Below, piece after piece: positions 1-5,493 of a DNA stretch of 5,493 nucleotides. Each line of letters begins with the position of its first letter. Within the stretch, counting starts at the first letter, position 1. The translations under genes were made by a program, and so were the position numbers. This DNA comes from CALESS01 sp964405455 (GTDB lineage: Bacteria; Chloroflexota; Anaerolineae; Anaerolineales; Anaerolineaceae), in NCBI GenBank assembly GCA_964405455.1, contig CAYOOA010000113.1, positions 1 through 5,493 of the forward strand. Reading direction: 5' to 3'. Under the pieces are notes generated by a model, which did no database searches, was not told the origin of the DNA, and saw nothing but the letters and a program-made list of their open reading frames with translations.

Positions 1-14
1 TTAGGCGATTTTAG

Positions 15-86
15 TGCCCCCACGGGGACTCGAACCCCGGTTATAGCCTTGAAAGGGCTGTGTCCTAACCGCTAGACCATGGGGGC
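15..86 (-). tRNA. tRNA-Glu (anticodon UUC)
   Basis: Read on the minus strand this folds into a full 72-nt cloverleaf. The acceptor stem GCCCCCA/TGGGGGC is perfectly paired. The D arm is GTCT/GGAC around AGCGGTTA with the usual GG. The anticodon loop is CTTTCAA, giving anticodon TTC (glutamate, GAA/GAG). The variable region is 4 nt, and the T arm is CGGGG-TTCGAGT-CCCCG. The discriminator base is A. CCA is not encoded (the next bases are CTA), so it must be added by nucleotidyltransferase. The one flaw is a C27-A43 mismatch at the top of the anticodon stem, which is tolerable, and all other stem pairs form. It lies 54 bases downstream of the histidine kinase gene on the same strand and has its own promoter. 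Identity is nearly certain. The only doubt is whether it is the main or a second copy of this isoacceptor. Confidence 0.97.
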
Positions 87-125
87 AACGGTCAATATTC
101 TATCATGCCTTTTTTCAACGGTCAA
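86..125. repeat. 10-bp direct repeat flanking the tRNA promoter
   Basis: The decamer CAACGGTCAA occurs exactly at 86-95 and again at 116-125, a period of 30 bp (about three helical turns). One copy includes the -35 box of the tRNA promoter. The other covers the predicted start point and touches the first base of the tRNA. It could be a pair of protein-binding sites on one face of the helix, a small local duplication, or chance. No known operator is recognised. Confidence 0.6.
97..125 (-). promoter_or_regulatory. sigma-70-type promoter of tRNA-Glu
   Basis: On the minus strand there is a -35 box TTGACC (120-125; five of six consensus bases), a spacer of exactly 17 bases (103-119), and a -10 box TAGAAT (97-102; five of six). 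The tRNA 5' end follows 10 bases after the -10 box, so transcription would begin only about 3 bases before the mature tRNA. That fits a strong stable-RNA promoter with almost no leader. It sits just past the stop codon of the kinase gene. The call rests on the sequence match, spacing and position. Strength and regulation are not known. Confidence 0.8.
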
Positions 126-140
126 GAAATTGATGCGGTT

Positions 141-2504
141 TTATTCCTTGCGTTCCTTCTCCAGGGCTGCGCAAACCCGCTCAAATTCCATCTCCATGTT
201 ATCCAGCATATCCTGGACGGCCGCAAATTCCTCCACTTCAGCCAGGCGTTCCATCCTGTCGCACATCTCTGTCAGTCGGCGGGCTCCCAGGTTGCCGCTG
301 ATTCCTTTCAAGGAATGGGCTGCCTTGCGCGCCCCGGTTAGTTCATTGGCTTGAAGCGATCGGTGGATGCGGTCCATCAGCAGCGGGGCATCTGTCAGGT
401 AGAGGTCAATCATTTCAGTCAGGAAATCCGCCTCACCGGGCTCCTGCAATTGACGGACGCTGTCCAATACGCGCTGATCCAGGATCGGTTCTTCGGCTGT
501 TTCTTCTTCCTCGGACTCATCCTGGGGGGCGGCGGACCACTGATCCACCACCTGGCTTAACCGGACCAGGGAAACAGGCTTGCTGATGTAATCATCCATT
601 CCGGCCGCCAGGCATTCATCGCGCGCGCTCAACATGGCATTGGCGGTCATGGCGATGATGGGAATGTGCCTCTCCTCACCCTCTTCGGCGCGGATACGCC
701 GGGTCGCTTCATATCCGTCCATACCGGGCATCTGGCAATCCATCAAGATCAATTTGTAATCCTGCGGATGTTCCTGCAGCCGCTGCACCGCTTGGCTGCC
801 TTCCGTGACCATTTCAACTGCATAGCCCAGTCTTTCCAACTGTAGGCTGGTCAACCTTAAATTGGCAGCATTATCTTCCACCAGCAGTACCAGGCCTTTG
901 TTATTGTTCTTTGGGACTGGCGGCAGTGTAACCGGGACTGGTGGAGCAGGTACAGGTTGCCCTGATTCACCCAGGACATTCAAAACCACCTCGCGCAAGT
1001 TGGCCCGCTTGAAAGGCTTGACGAGGTAGGCTGCAAAGCCGTGCTGCAAAGCTTCTTCCCACAGACCTCGCTCTTCCTGGTTGGTCAGGAGGATAACCCG
1101 TGCGTTACGGGTCAATTCGTGTTCCTTGAGTTCGCCACACAGGCCGAAGGAATCCGCATCTGGTAGATCACCGTCCAGCAGTACCAGGCGGACCGGCGTC
1201 AGGATCTCCTGGCTGGAGAGCAATTTCCGTGCATCCCGGGCGGTTGGAGCCAGGTGTGGAATCATTCCCCAACCGGCCAGTTGGGCGCAGACAGCCTGGC
1301 CGTGATATAAGTGCGGGTCGATCACCAGGGCTTGGATATTTTGCAGGCTGCGCAGCAATCCTACCTCGACTGAAGTTGGAAGCTTTCCCTCAATCAGTGG
1401 GATCACAAACGAAAAAGTAGAACCCTTGCCCTCCTGGCTGACCACGTTGATCTGTCCACCCATCATTTCCACCAATCTACGGGAAATGGCCAGACCCAGT
1501 CCGGTGCCGCCAAACCGACGGCTGGTGCTGTTGTCGGCCTGGGTGAAGGGTTTAAAGATCTGTTGAAGGGCGATTTCGCTCATCCCAATGCCAGTGTCTT
1601 TAACCGCAAAATGGAGTGACCGGTTGGGACCGTCGCCAAGCACCTCTGCCCACAAATCCACCTCACCCTTTTCCGTGAACTTGACTGCGTTACCGACCAG
1701 GTTGACCAGGATTTGGCGTAAGCGGGTTGGATCTCCACGAATAGCAGTCGGTGTGCCGGGTGAAAGCCAGGCTGTGAGTTGTAGTTTCTTCTGCCGGGCC
1801 CGGCTGGCAAATAGTTCCGCCACCCCTTCCACCAGGGACGGCAAATCAAAATCGATATTCTCCAGGGTCAGGCTGCCGGCCTCAATCTTCGAGAAATCCA
1901 GCATGTCGTTCAGCAGGGAAAGCAGCGCCTGGGAGGAATCGCGGATGGTTTCTCCATATTCGCGCTGCTCGTGGCTGAGCGGCGTCTCAAGCAAGAGCTC
2001 GGTCATGCCGATCACGGCGTTCATCGGGGTGCGGATTTCATGGCTGACTGTCGCCAGGAATTCGGATTTGAGCTGTGAAGCTTTCAAGGCCTCATCCCGC
2101 GCGGCAGCCAGGGCTTGTTCAATACTTTGCTGGGCCGGGTTGCCGGGCCGCACCGAGATCCAGACCAGGTTTTCATCCCGGCCGCCCAGCCAGTGCAGAG
2201 AGACTTCGAACACAGCCACTTCGCCATTCACGGTTGATCCGCTCTGCCACTGTTGGACTTCCCCAGTGGTGACCTTCCACAACAGGCTGGTTTGCTGTGA
2301 TTTGGGCATCCCCAGCCAATCCAGCCAGTCAAACAAGGTGGCCTTATCCCAGGTTAACCGGCCGGTCAATGCACGCAGGGCCGGGTTCACCTCCACGGCT
2401 TCACCGGACTGCCAGTCAAAGATTCCCAGGCCGATTTCCACCTCTGCAAACAGGCGCTTGAGAAAATTCGAAGAATCGATCCGGGCGTTTTCAGGAGTTG
2501 CCAT
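141..2504 (-). CDS. Soluble hybrid sensor histidine kinase (PAS-HisKA-HATPase-REC-REC-HPt)
   Basis: This 787-residue cytoplasmic phosphorelay kinase carries sensor, kinase, two receivers and an HPt in one chain. Domains in order: PAS-like, about 14-120 (VNPALRALTG at 39-48); a helical linker, about 124-148; HisKA with SHEIRTP and phospho-acceptor His155; HATPase_c with an N box around Asn268/Asn272, DTGIGM at 303-308, the KPF segment near 318 and GGTGLGLAI at 332-340. REC1 (about 391-511) has Asp444, Thr474 and Lys496, but Pro397 stands where a second pocket acid is usual. A proline-rich linker covers 515-533. REC2 (about 537-656) is complete, with Glu543/Asp544, Asp589, Thr620 and Lys642. 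An acidic linker (661-672) leads to the HPt domain with AHSLKG and His730. No signal peptide or membrane segment is seen, so the signal is probably internal. The expected relay is His155 to Asp589 to His730, then an unseen response regulator. The start is supported by AAGGA (2510-2514) five bases upstream. It lies 12 bases after the SRAP gene, probably in one operon. The ligand is unknown. Confidence 0.95.
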   Translation of the reverse strand: MATPENARIDSSNFLKRLFAEVEIGLGIFDWQSGEAVEVNPALRALTGRLTWDKATLFDWLDWLGMPKSQQTSLLWKVTTGEVQQWQSGSTVNGEVAVFEVSLHWLGGRDENLVWISVRPGNPAQQSIEQALAAARDEALKASQLKSEFLATVSHEIRTPMNAVIGMTELLLETPLSHEQREYGETIRDSSQALLSLLNDMLDFSKIEAGSLTLENIDFDLPSLVEGVAELFASRARQKKLQLTAWLSPGTPTAIRGDPTRLRQILVNLVGNAVKFTEKGEVDLWAEVLGDGPNRSLHFAVKDTGIGMSEIALQQIFKPFTQADNSTSRRFGGTGLGLAISRRLVEMMGGQINVVSQEGKGSTFSFVIPLIEGKLPTSVEVGLLRSLQNIQALVIDPHLYHGQAVCAQLAGWGMIPHLAPTARDARKLLSSQEILTPVRLVLLDGDLPDADSFGLCGELKEHELTRNARVILLTNQEERGLWEEALQHGFAAYLVKPFKRANLREVVLNVLGESGQPVPAPPVPVTLPPVPKNNNKGLVLLVEDNAANLRLTSLQLERLGYAVEMVTEGSQAVQRLQEHPQDYKLILMDCQMPGMDGYEATRRIRAEEGEERHIPIIAMTANAMLSARDECLAAGMDDYISKPVSLVRLSQVVDQWSAAPQDESEEEETAEEPILDQRVLDSVRQLQEPGEADFLTEMIDLYLTDAPLLMDRIHRSLQANELTGARKAAHSLKGISGNLGARRLTEMCDRMERLAEVEEFAAVQDMLDNMEMEFERVCAALEKERKE

Positions 2505-2516
2505 GGTTTTCCTTGA

Positions 2517-3191
2517 TTATGATGGAGAGATCGGTTCTACGCATTCCGGCGCATCGTTCGCCGGATTATTGACCGCCAGGGTAACTGGTCGAATCTCCAT
2601 CTCCTCTGCCGGATAGGGTCGCAAGAATCTTGCCAACTCGTCAACCGAGTGCATCGAAAGCCAATCCCAGGCGGTAGATCCAGTCAGGATGACTGGCATC
2701 CGCTCATGAACGGTTGCCACGAGTTCATTGGCCGTGGTGGTGATGATCGTAAAGGACAACAAGTCTGGCGCATCAGCCGACTTCCAGCGCTCCCAGAGTC
2801 CTGCCAGGAAGAAAGGCCGCCCTCCGGCCATGCGGATGTGGTTGGGTTGGCCGCGGCCCTTGCCCCCGGCCGGATGATACCACTCAAAAAAGCCGTCTGC
2901 CGGGATGAGGCAGCGCCGCCGGGCGTATGCCTGCCGAAAGGCCGGCTTTTCAGCCAGGGTTTCAGCGCGGGCGTTGATCAGACGGTTACCTATCTCCGGA
3001 TCCTTGGCCCAACCCGGCACCAGTCCCCACTTCATCCAACCCACATTACGCGTCACCGGGTCCACCACCACCCCGGCCGGCTGGCTCGGGGCCAGGTTGA
3101 ACCGCGGCCGCCAGTCTTCCGAGACCTGGCCCACTTCCAGGATTTCGCGCAGGTCATCTGCCTCCAGCATGATCGTGAATCGTCCGCACAT
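2517..3191 (-). CDS. SRAP domain protein (YedK/HMCES family), abasic-site DNA-protein crosslinker
   Basis: This 224-residue protein belongs to the SOS-response-associated peptidase family, whose members bind abasic sites in single-stranded DNA and form a stable thiazolidine crosslink through Cys2 after the initiator Met is removed. The hallmarks are present: MCGRFT at 1-6 with Cys2; NLAPSQ at 32-37; the WGLVPGW region; NARAET with Asn73, Arg75 and Glu77; CLIPADGFFEW with Glu103; and the active-site His162 in VHERMP. The length matches the family (about 220-230). An in-frame ATG 11 codons upstream (3224) would bury Cys2 and is rejected. The start at 3191 has GAGGTGA (3194-3200) just before it. 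The hybrid kinase starts 12 bases after its TAA stop, suggesting co-transcription. No LexA-type box was recognised upstream, so SOS control is not supported here. The family call is very firm. The biological role is transferred from E. coli YedK and human HMCES. Confidence 0.96.
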   Translation of the reverse strand: MCGRFTIMLEADDLREILEVGQVSEDWRPRFNLAPSQPAGVVVDPVTRNVGWMKWGLVPGWAKDPEIGNRLINARAETLAEKPAFRQAYARRRCLIPADGFFEWYHPAGGKGRGQPNHIRMAGGRPFFLAGLWERWKSADAPDLLSFTIITTTANELVATVHERMPVILTGSTAWDWLSMHSVDELARFLRPYPAEEMEIRPVTLAVNNPANDAPECVEPISPS

Positions 3192-3193
3192 GG

Positions 3194-3217
3194 TCACCTC
3201 ACAGATTAATTCTAGCA
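3194..3217 (-). promoter_or_regulatory. Candidate extended -10 promoter and ribosome binding site of the SRAP gene
   Basis: On the minus strand TGC-TAGAAT (3209-3217) reads as an extended -10 element (TGn plus a five-of-six -10 box). It has no good -35 at 16-18 bases. The nearest TTGAAC (3235-3240) is 20 bases away, which is too far for a standard spacer. The predicted start point near 3202 gives a leader of only about 11 bases. That leader still contains the Shine-Dalgarno sequence GAGGTGA (3194-3200), two bases from ATG. If correct, the promoter lies downstream of the alternative upstream ATG and supports the short start. This is a prediction from motif match only. Confidence 0.45.
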
Positions 3218-3296
3218 CAAACACCCCATGAATGGTTCAAGCACCAAATCCACCGGAAATCCTGCCTCCCGGCCGTCGAATCAGGAAGAATGGCAG

Positions 3297-3325
3297 TTCG
3301 AAGGGCCGAACGCCTGAAGTATAAT
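3297..3325 (+). promoter_or_regulatory. Candidate promoter of the formiminotransferase-cyclodeaminase/dcd pair
   Basis: A perfect -10 hexamer TATAAT lies at 3320-3325. At a 17-base spacing the -35 position reads TTCGAA (3297-3302), which matches TTGACA only at the first two and last bases, so the -35 is weak and an activator may help. The expected start near 3331-3333 would give a leader of about 20 bases before the ATG at 3353. Because the -10 falls inside the upstream extension of the reading frame (from 3290), it also argues against that longer start. Confidence 0.55.
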
Positions 3326-3337
3326 TACACAAATTAT
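3321..3337. repeat. Perfect inverted repeat over the folate-gene start point (possible operator)
   Basis: ATAATT (3321-3326) and AATTAT (3332-3337) are exact reverse complements separated by ACACA. The element overlaps the -10 box and the predicted transcription start, where a repressor would block RNA polymerase. It does not match a histidine-utilisation (HutC) operator that I recognise. AT-rich promoter sequence can form such a repeat by chance, so the operator role is only a suggestion. Confidence 0.4.
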
Positions 3338-3341
3338 CCTC

Positions 3342-3348
3342 GAGGTGA
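3342..3348 (+). promoter_or_regulatory. Ribosome binding site deciding the start of the formiminotransferase-cyclodeaminase
   Basis: GAGGTGA, a strong Shine-Dalgarno match, ends four bases before the ATG at 3353. The other in-frame ATG at 3290 would add 21 residues that are unlike the family N-terminus, so this site fixes the start at 3353. Confidence 0.75.
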
Positions 3349-3352
3349 GCCA

Positions 3353-4903
3353 ATGCCCAATCCACTGGTTGAATGTATCCCCAATTTTTCTGATGCCCGC
3401 CGACCGGAAGTCGTTGAAGCCATCATCCAATCGATCAATGCCGTTGCCGGGGTGCACATCCTGGACCGCCATTCAGACCTGGATCACAACCGGACCGTGA
3501 TTACCATGATCGGAACGCCGGCTGCCATTGAACAGGCGGCCTTCGCCTCGATTGCCTGCGCTGCCAAATTGATCGATTTAAATCACCATACCGGTGAACA
3601 CCCGCGCATTGGCGCAACCGATGTGGTTCCGTTTGTCCCGATCAGCGATATCACCATGCAGGAATGCGTGGAAATGGCCCGCCGGCTTGGCAAACGGGTT
3701 GGCGAAGAGCTAAACATCCCGGTCTACCTGTACGAGGACGCAGCCAGCCGCCCGGAGCGCCAGAACCTGGAAAACATCCGCCGCGGACAATATGAAGGCT
3801 TGAAGGAAGAAATCCTGGTCAATCCGGAGCGCAAGCCGGATTTTGGCCCTTCTGCACTGGGCGCCGCCGGCGCCACCGTGATTGGTGCCCGCCAGCCGTT
3901 GATTGCCTTCAATGTCTACCTGACCACTGAAGATGTCTCGATCGCCCAAAAGATCGCCAGGGCCGTGCGCAATTCCTCCGGCGGCCTGCGCTTTGTTAAG
4001 GCCATGGGCGTTTTGGTGGAAGGCCGGGCCCAGGTTTCCATGAACCTGACCAACTTCCGCCAAACCCCAATTGCCCGCGTGGTGGAAATGGTCCGCCGCG
4101 AAGCCGAACGCTACGGTGTGGCCATTCACCACTCGGAATTGGTCGGGTTGATCCCCCAGGAGGCTCTGGTGGAAGCCGGAGTCTGGTACACCCAGTTGGA
4201 CGGCTTTCAGCCGGGGCAAATTCTCGAACAGCGGTTGTATGAAGTCCTTTCCGGGCCAAAAGCGGAATCCGCACCTGAAGGAACCTCCTTCCTCGATGCG
4301 CTGGCAGCCGGCACCCCCACCCCGGGCGGCGGTTCGGCTGCTGCTTACGCCGGGGCCACCGGCGCCGCCCTGGCTGCCATGGTTGCCCGCCTGACGGTTG
4401 GCAAAAAGAAATACGCCAATGTGGAGCAAAAGATGTGGGCGCTGATCGACAAGGCCGAAACCCTGCGCAAAGCCCTGACCCTGGCCATGCAGGAGGATGC
4501 TGCAGCCTTCGAAGGATACATGCAGGCGGTTCGCCTGCCCAAGGATACGGAAGAACAGCAGTCCGCCCGCGCTGCAGCGATCATCTCCGCCACGCTCGAA
4601 GCCGCCCGCGTTCCGCTGCGCGTGGCCGGCATGGCCGTGGAAGTTATGAAGCTCTGCCTGGATGCTGCCAGCCTGGGAAATTTGAACGCCATTTCGGATG
4701 CAGCCTCCGGTTTTAGCATGGCGCGTGCCTCCCTCAATGGCGCCGGACTCAATGTGCGCATCAACCTGCACGGATTGGATGACCCCACCCCCGGTGAAGG
4801 CATGCTGGCCGAGCTGGCTGCGCTGGAAAAAAACGCCCGGGATTTGCTGTTCCAATTGCGCCGCACCCTGGCTGAACGGGCGGATATGGTTCTACCTGAT
4901 TAA
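3353..4903 (+). CDS. ftcD: Bifunctional glutamate formiminotransferase / formimidoyl-tetrahydrofolate cyclodeaminase
   Basis: This 516-residue cytoplasmic enzyme moves the formimino group of N-formimino-L-glutamate (from histidine breakdown) to tetrahydrofolate, then cyclises 5-formimino-THF to 5,10-methenyl-THF with release of ammonia. The transferase half begins with LVECIPNFSDAR (5-16) and carries GEHPRIGA (81-88), with His83 matching the catalytic histidine of the mammalian enzyme. It continues into its C-terminal subdomain (about 180-300) with RFVKAMGVLVEGRAQVSMNL at 213-232. A short linker (about 301-311) joins the cyclodeaminase half: FLDALAAGTPTPGGGSAAAY (313-332), the helical RLPKDTEEQQ segment (394-403), and GNLNAISDAA (442-451). 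Length is close to the 541 of human FTCD, so both activities are expected in one fused chain, where many bacteria use two separate proteins. The start is set by GAGGTGA and the family N-terminus. The dCTP deaminase gene follows after 18 bases, so a two-gene transcript is likely. No other histidine-degradation gene is in the window, so the source of formiminoglutamate is not shown. Confidence 0.95.
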   Translation: MPNPLVECIPNFSDARRPEVVEAIIQSINAVAGVHILDRHSDLDHNRTVITMIGTPAAIEQAAFASIACAAKLIDLNHHTGEHPRIGATDVVPFVPISDITMQECVEMARRLGKRVGEELNIPVYLYEDAASRPERQNLENIRRGQYEGLKEEILVNPERKPDFGPSALGAAGATVIGARQPLIAFNVYLTTEDVSIAQKIARAVRNSSGGLRFVKAMGVLVEGRAQVSMNLTNFRQTPIARVVEMVRREAERYGVAIHHSELVGLIPQEALVEAGVWYTQLDGFQPGQILEQRLYEVLSGPKAESAPEGTSFLDALAAGTPTPGGGSAAAYAGATGAALAAMVARLTVGKKKYANVEQKMWALIDKAETLRKALTLAMQEDAAAFEGYMQAVRLPKDTEEQQSARAAAIISATLEAARVPLRVAGMAVEVMKLCLDAASLGNLNAISDAASGFSMARASLNGAGLNVRINLHGLDDPTPGEGMLAELAALEKNARDLLFQLRRTLAERADMVLPD

Positions 4904-4921
4904 TGTCATAAGGAGCTGGAA

Positions 4922-5476
4922 ATGGGACTTAAACCTGATCACTGGATTCGCAAGATGGCGCTCGAACACGGCATGATCGAGCCGTTCGTTGACCACCAGG
5001 TGCGCCACGGCGTCATTTCCTACGGCGTATCGTCTTACGGCTACGACATCCGCGTGACGGACGAGTTCAAGATTTTCACCAACGTCTATTCCGCCGTGGT
5101 GGACCCGAAAAACTTCAACCCCAGTTCCATGATCGATTTCCGCGGCGATGTCTGCGTGATTCCGCCCAATTCATTTGCCCTGGCCCGCACAGTGGAGTAC
5201 TTCCGCATCCCGCGCAGCGTACTGACGGTCTGCCTCGGCAAGTCCACTTATGCCCGCTGCGGCATCATTGTCAATGTCACTCCCTTCGAACCGGAATGGG
5301 AAGGCTATGTGACCCTGGAAATCTCGAACACCACCCCCCTGCCGGCCAAGATCTACGCCAACGAGGGCATTGCCCAGGTGCTCTTCTTCGAAGCCGATGA
5401 GCCTTGCGATATCTCTTATGCAGATAAGAAAGGCAAATACCAGAAGCAGGAAGATATCATCCTGCCCAAGGTGTAA
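4922..5476 (+). CDS. dcd: dCTP deaminase
   Basis: This 184-residue cytoplasmic enzyme deaminates dCTP to dUTP and ammonia, the first step from dCTP to dUMP for thymidylate synthesis. It has the trimeric dUTPase-like fold of the family. Visible motifs are ISYGVSSYGYDIRV (32-45); PPNSFALARTVEYFRIP (81-97); GKSTYAR (106-112), matching the E. coli GRSSLAR nucleotide-binding loop; and NVTPFEPEWEGYVTLEISN (118-136), where Glu133 aligns with the catalytic Glu138 of E. coli Dcd. The C-terminal ADKKGKYQKQ segment (167-176) corresponds to the lid over the active site. Sequence style is the chlamydial/deinococcal-type branch rather than the enterobacterial one. From recall of the chlamydial protein, long stretches are near identical. 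AAGGAG (4910-4915) lies six bases before the ATG, and the gene is 18 bases behind the folate gene. A separate dUTPase would be needed unless this form also hydrolyses dUTP, which cannot be decided by eye. Confidence 0.96.
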   Translation: MGLKPDHWIRKMALEHGMIEPFVDHQVRHGVISYGVSSYGYDIRVTDEFKIFTNVYSAVVDPKNFNPSSMIDFRGDVCVIPPNSFALARTVEYFRIPRSVLTVCLGKSTYARCGIIVNVTPFEPEWEGYVTLEISNTTPLPAKIYANEGIAQVLFFEADEPCDISYADKKGKYQKQEDIILPKV

Positions 5477-5493
5477 AAAGACCCAGCCGCCCC

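Larger units (their letters stand above)
3192..3352. other. Divergent intergenic region between the SRAP and folate genes
   Basis: These 161 bases separate the two gene blocks, which are transcribed away from each other. The left edge holds the SRAP ribosome site and a candidate extended -10 promoter. The right third holds a TATAAT box, a 6-5-6 inverted repeat and the ribosome site of the folate gene. The middle part, about 3241-3290, shows no small gene, RNA structure or repeat that I can recognise. Shared control of both sides is possible but not shown. Confidence 0.7.

Noticed and set aside
1..86. tRNA-Glu as an integration (att) site for a mobile element.
   Set aside because: Only 14 bases lie beyond the tRNA 3' end, and no integrase or repeated tRNA end is present in the window.
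1588..2616. A 342-codon open frame on the plus strand across the kinase N-terminal half.
   Set aside because: It is antisense to a clearly real kinase gene; its translation is serine/arginine-rich and low in recognisable motifs, as expected from the opposite strand of a coding region.
2649..3209. A 186-codon plus-strand frame antisense to the SRAP gene.
   Set aside because: No motif; the minus-strand SRAP frame contains all family hallmarks.
3290..3352. A 21-residue N-terminal extension of the folate enzyme from an upstream ATG.
   Set aside because: It is unlike the family N-terminus, contains the -10 box, and the ATG at 3353 has a strong ribosome site.
3192..3352. A LexA/SOS box for the SRAP gene.
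   Set aside because: I looked for GAAC-N4-GTTC and CTGT-type palindromes and saw none; the family name refers to SOS association, but control here is not supported.
3710..4855. A 381-codon open frame on the minus strand inside the formiminotransferase-cyclodeaminase gene.
   Set aside because: Its Gly/His/Gln-rich translation has no known domain and mirrors the codon bias of the real plus-strand gene.
4345..4866. A 173-codon minus-strand frame overlapping the cyclodeaminase half.
   Set aside because: An Ala/Ser/Arg-rich shadow frame without a ribosome site or motif.
5477..5493. Start of a terminator after dcd.
   Set aside because: Only 17 bases remain; no stem-loop can be judged.

Overview
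The window is an ordinary-looking stretch of a bacterial chromosome of moderately high GC content, holding one tRNA gene and four complete protein genes in two divergent blocks. There is no phage, insertion sequence, CRISPR array or rRNA. The organism cannot be fixed from the sequence. A fused formiminotransferase-cyclodeaminase, a chlamydial/deinococcal-type dCTP deaminase and a large soluble hybrid kinase would suit an environmental bacterium such as a Chloroflexota (Anaerolineae) member, but that is a weak inference.

Left block, minus strand, read right to left: an SRAP-domain protein of the YedK/HMCES family (2517-3191), a 787-residue soluble hybrid histidine kinase (141-2504) starting only 12 bases after the SRAP stop codon, then a 54-base gap and tRNA-Glu(UUC) (15-86). 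The tRNA has a near-consensus sigma-70-type promoter in that gap. A 10-bp direct repeat brackets the promoter. No terminator is visible between kinase and tRNA, so read-through is possible.

Right block, plus strand: a fused glutamate formiminotransferase / formimidoyl-tetrahydrofolate cyclodeaminase (3353-4903), then 18 bases later a dCTP deaminase (4922-5476). The two blocks diverge from a 161-base region (3192-3352) that holds a candidate promoter for each side and a perfect 6-5-6 inverted repeat over the start point of the folate gene.

How the genes may work together: the right pair feeds folate one-carbon units (5,10-methenyl-THF) and dUTP, both of which lie upstream of thymidylate synthesis. 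The SRAP protein protects abasic sites, which arise, among other ways, from uracil excision. This nucleotide/DNA-integrity theme is inference from known family functions. The kinase has no response-regulator gene or recognisable input ligand in the window, so its link to the SRAP gene rests only on tight spacing. I found no convincing undescribed system. The points most worth checking are the SRAP-kinase pairing, the start codons of the SRAP and folate genes, the kinase's imperfect first receiver domain, and the repeats at two promoters.
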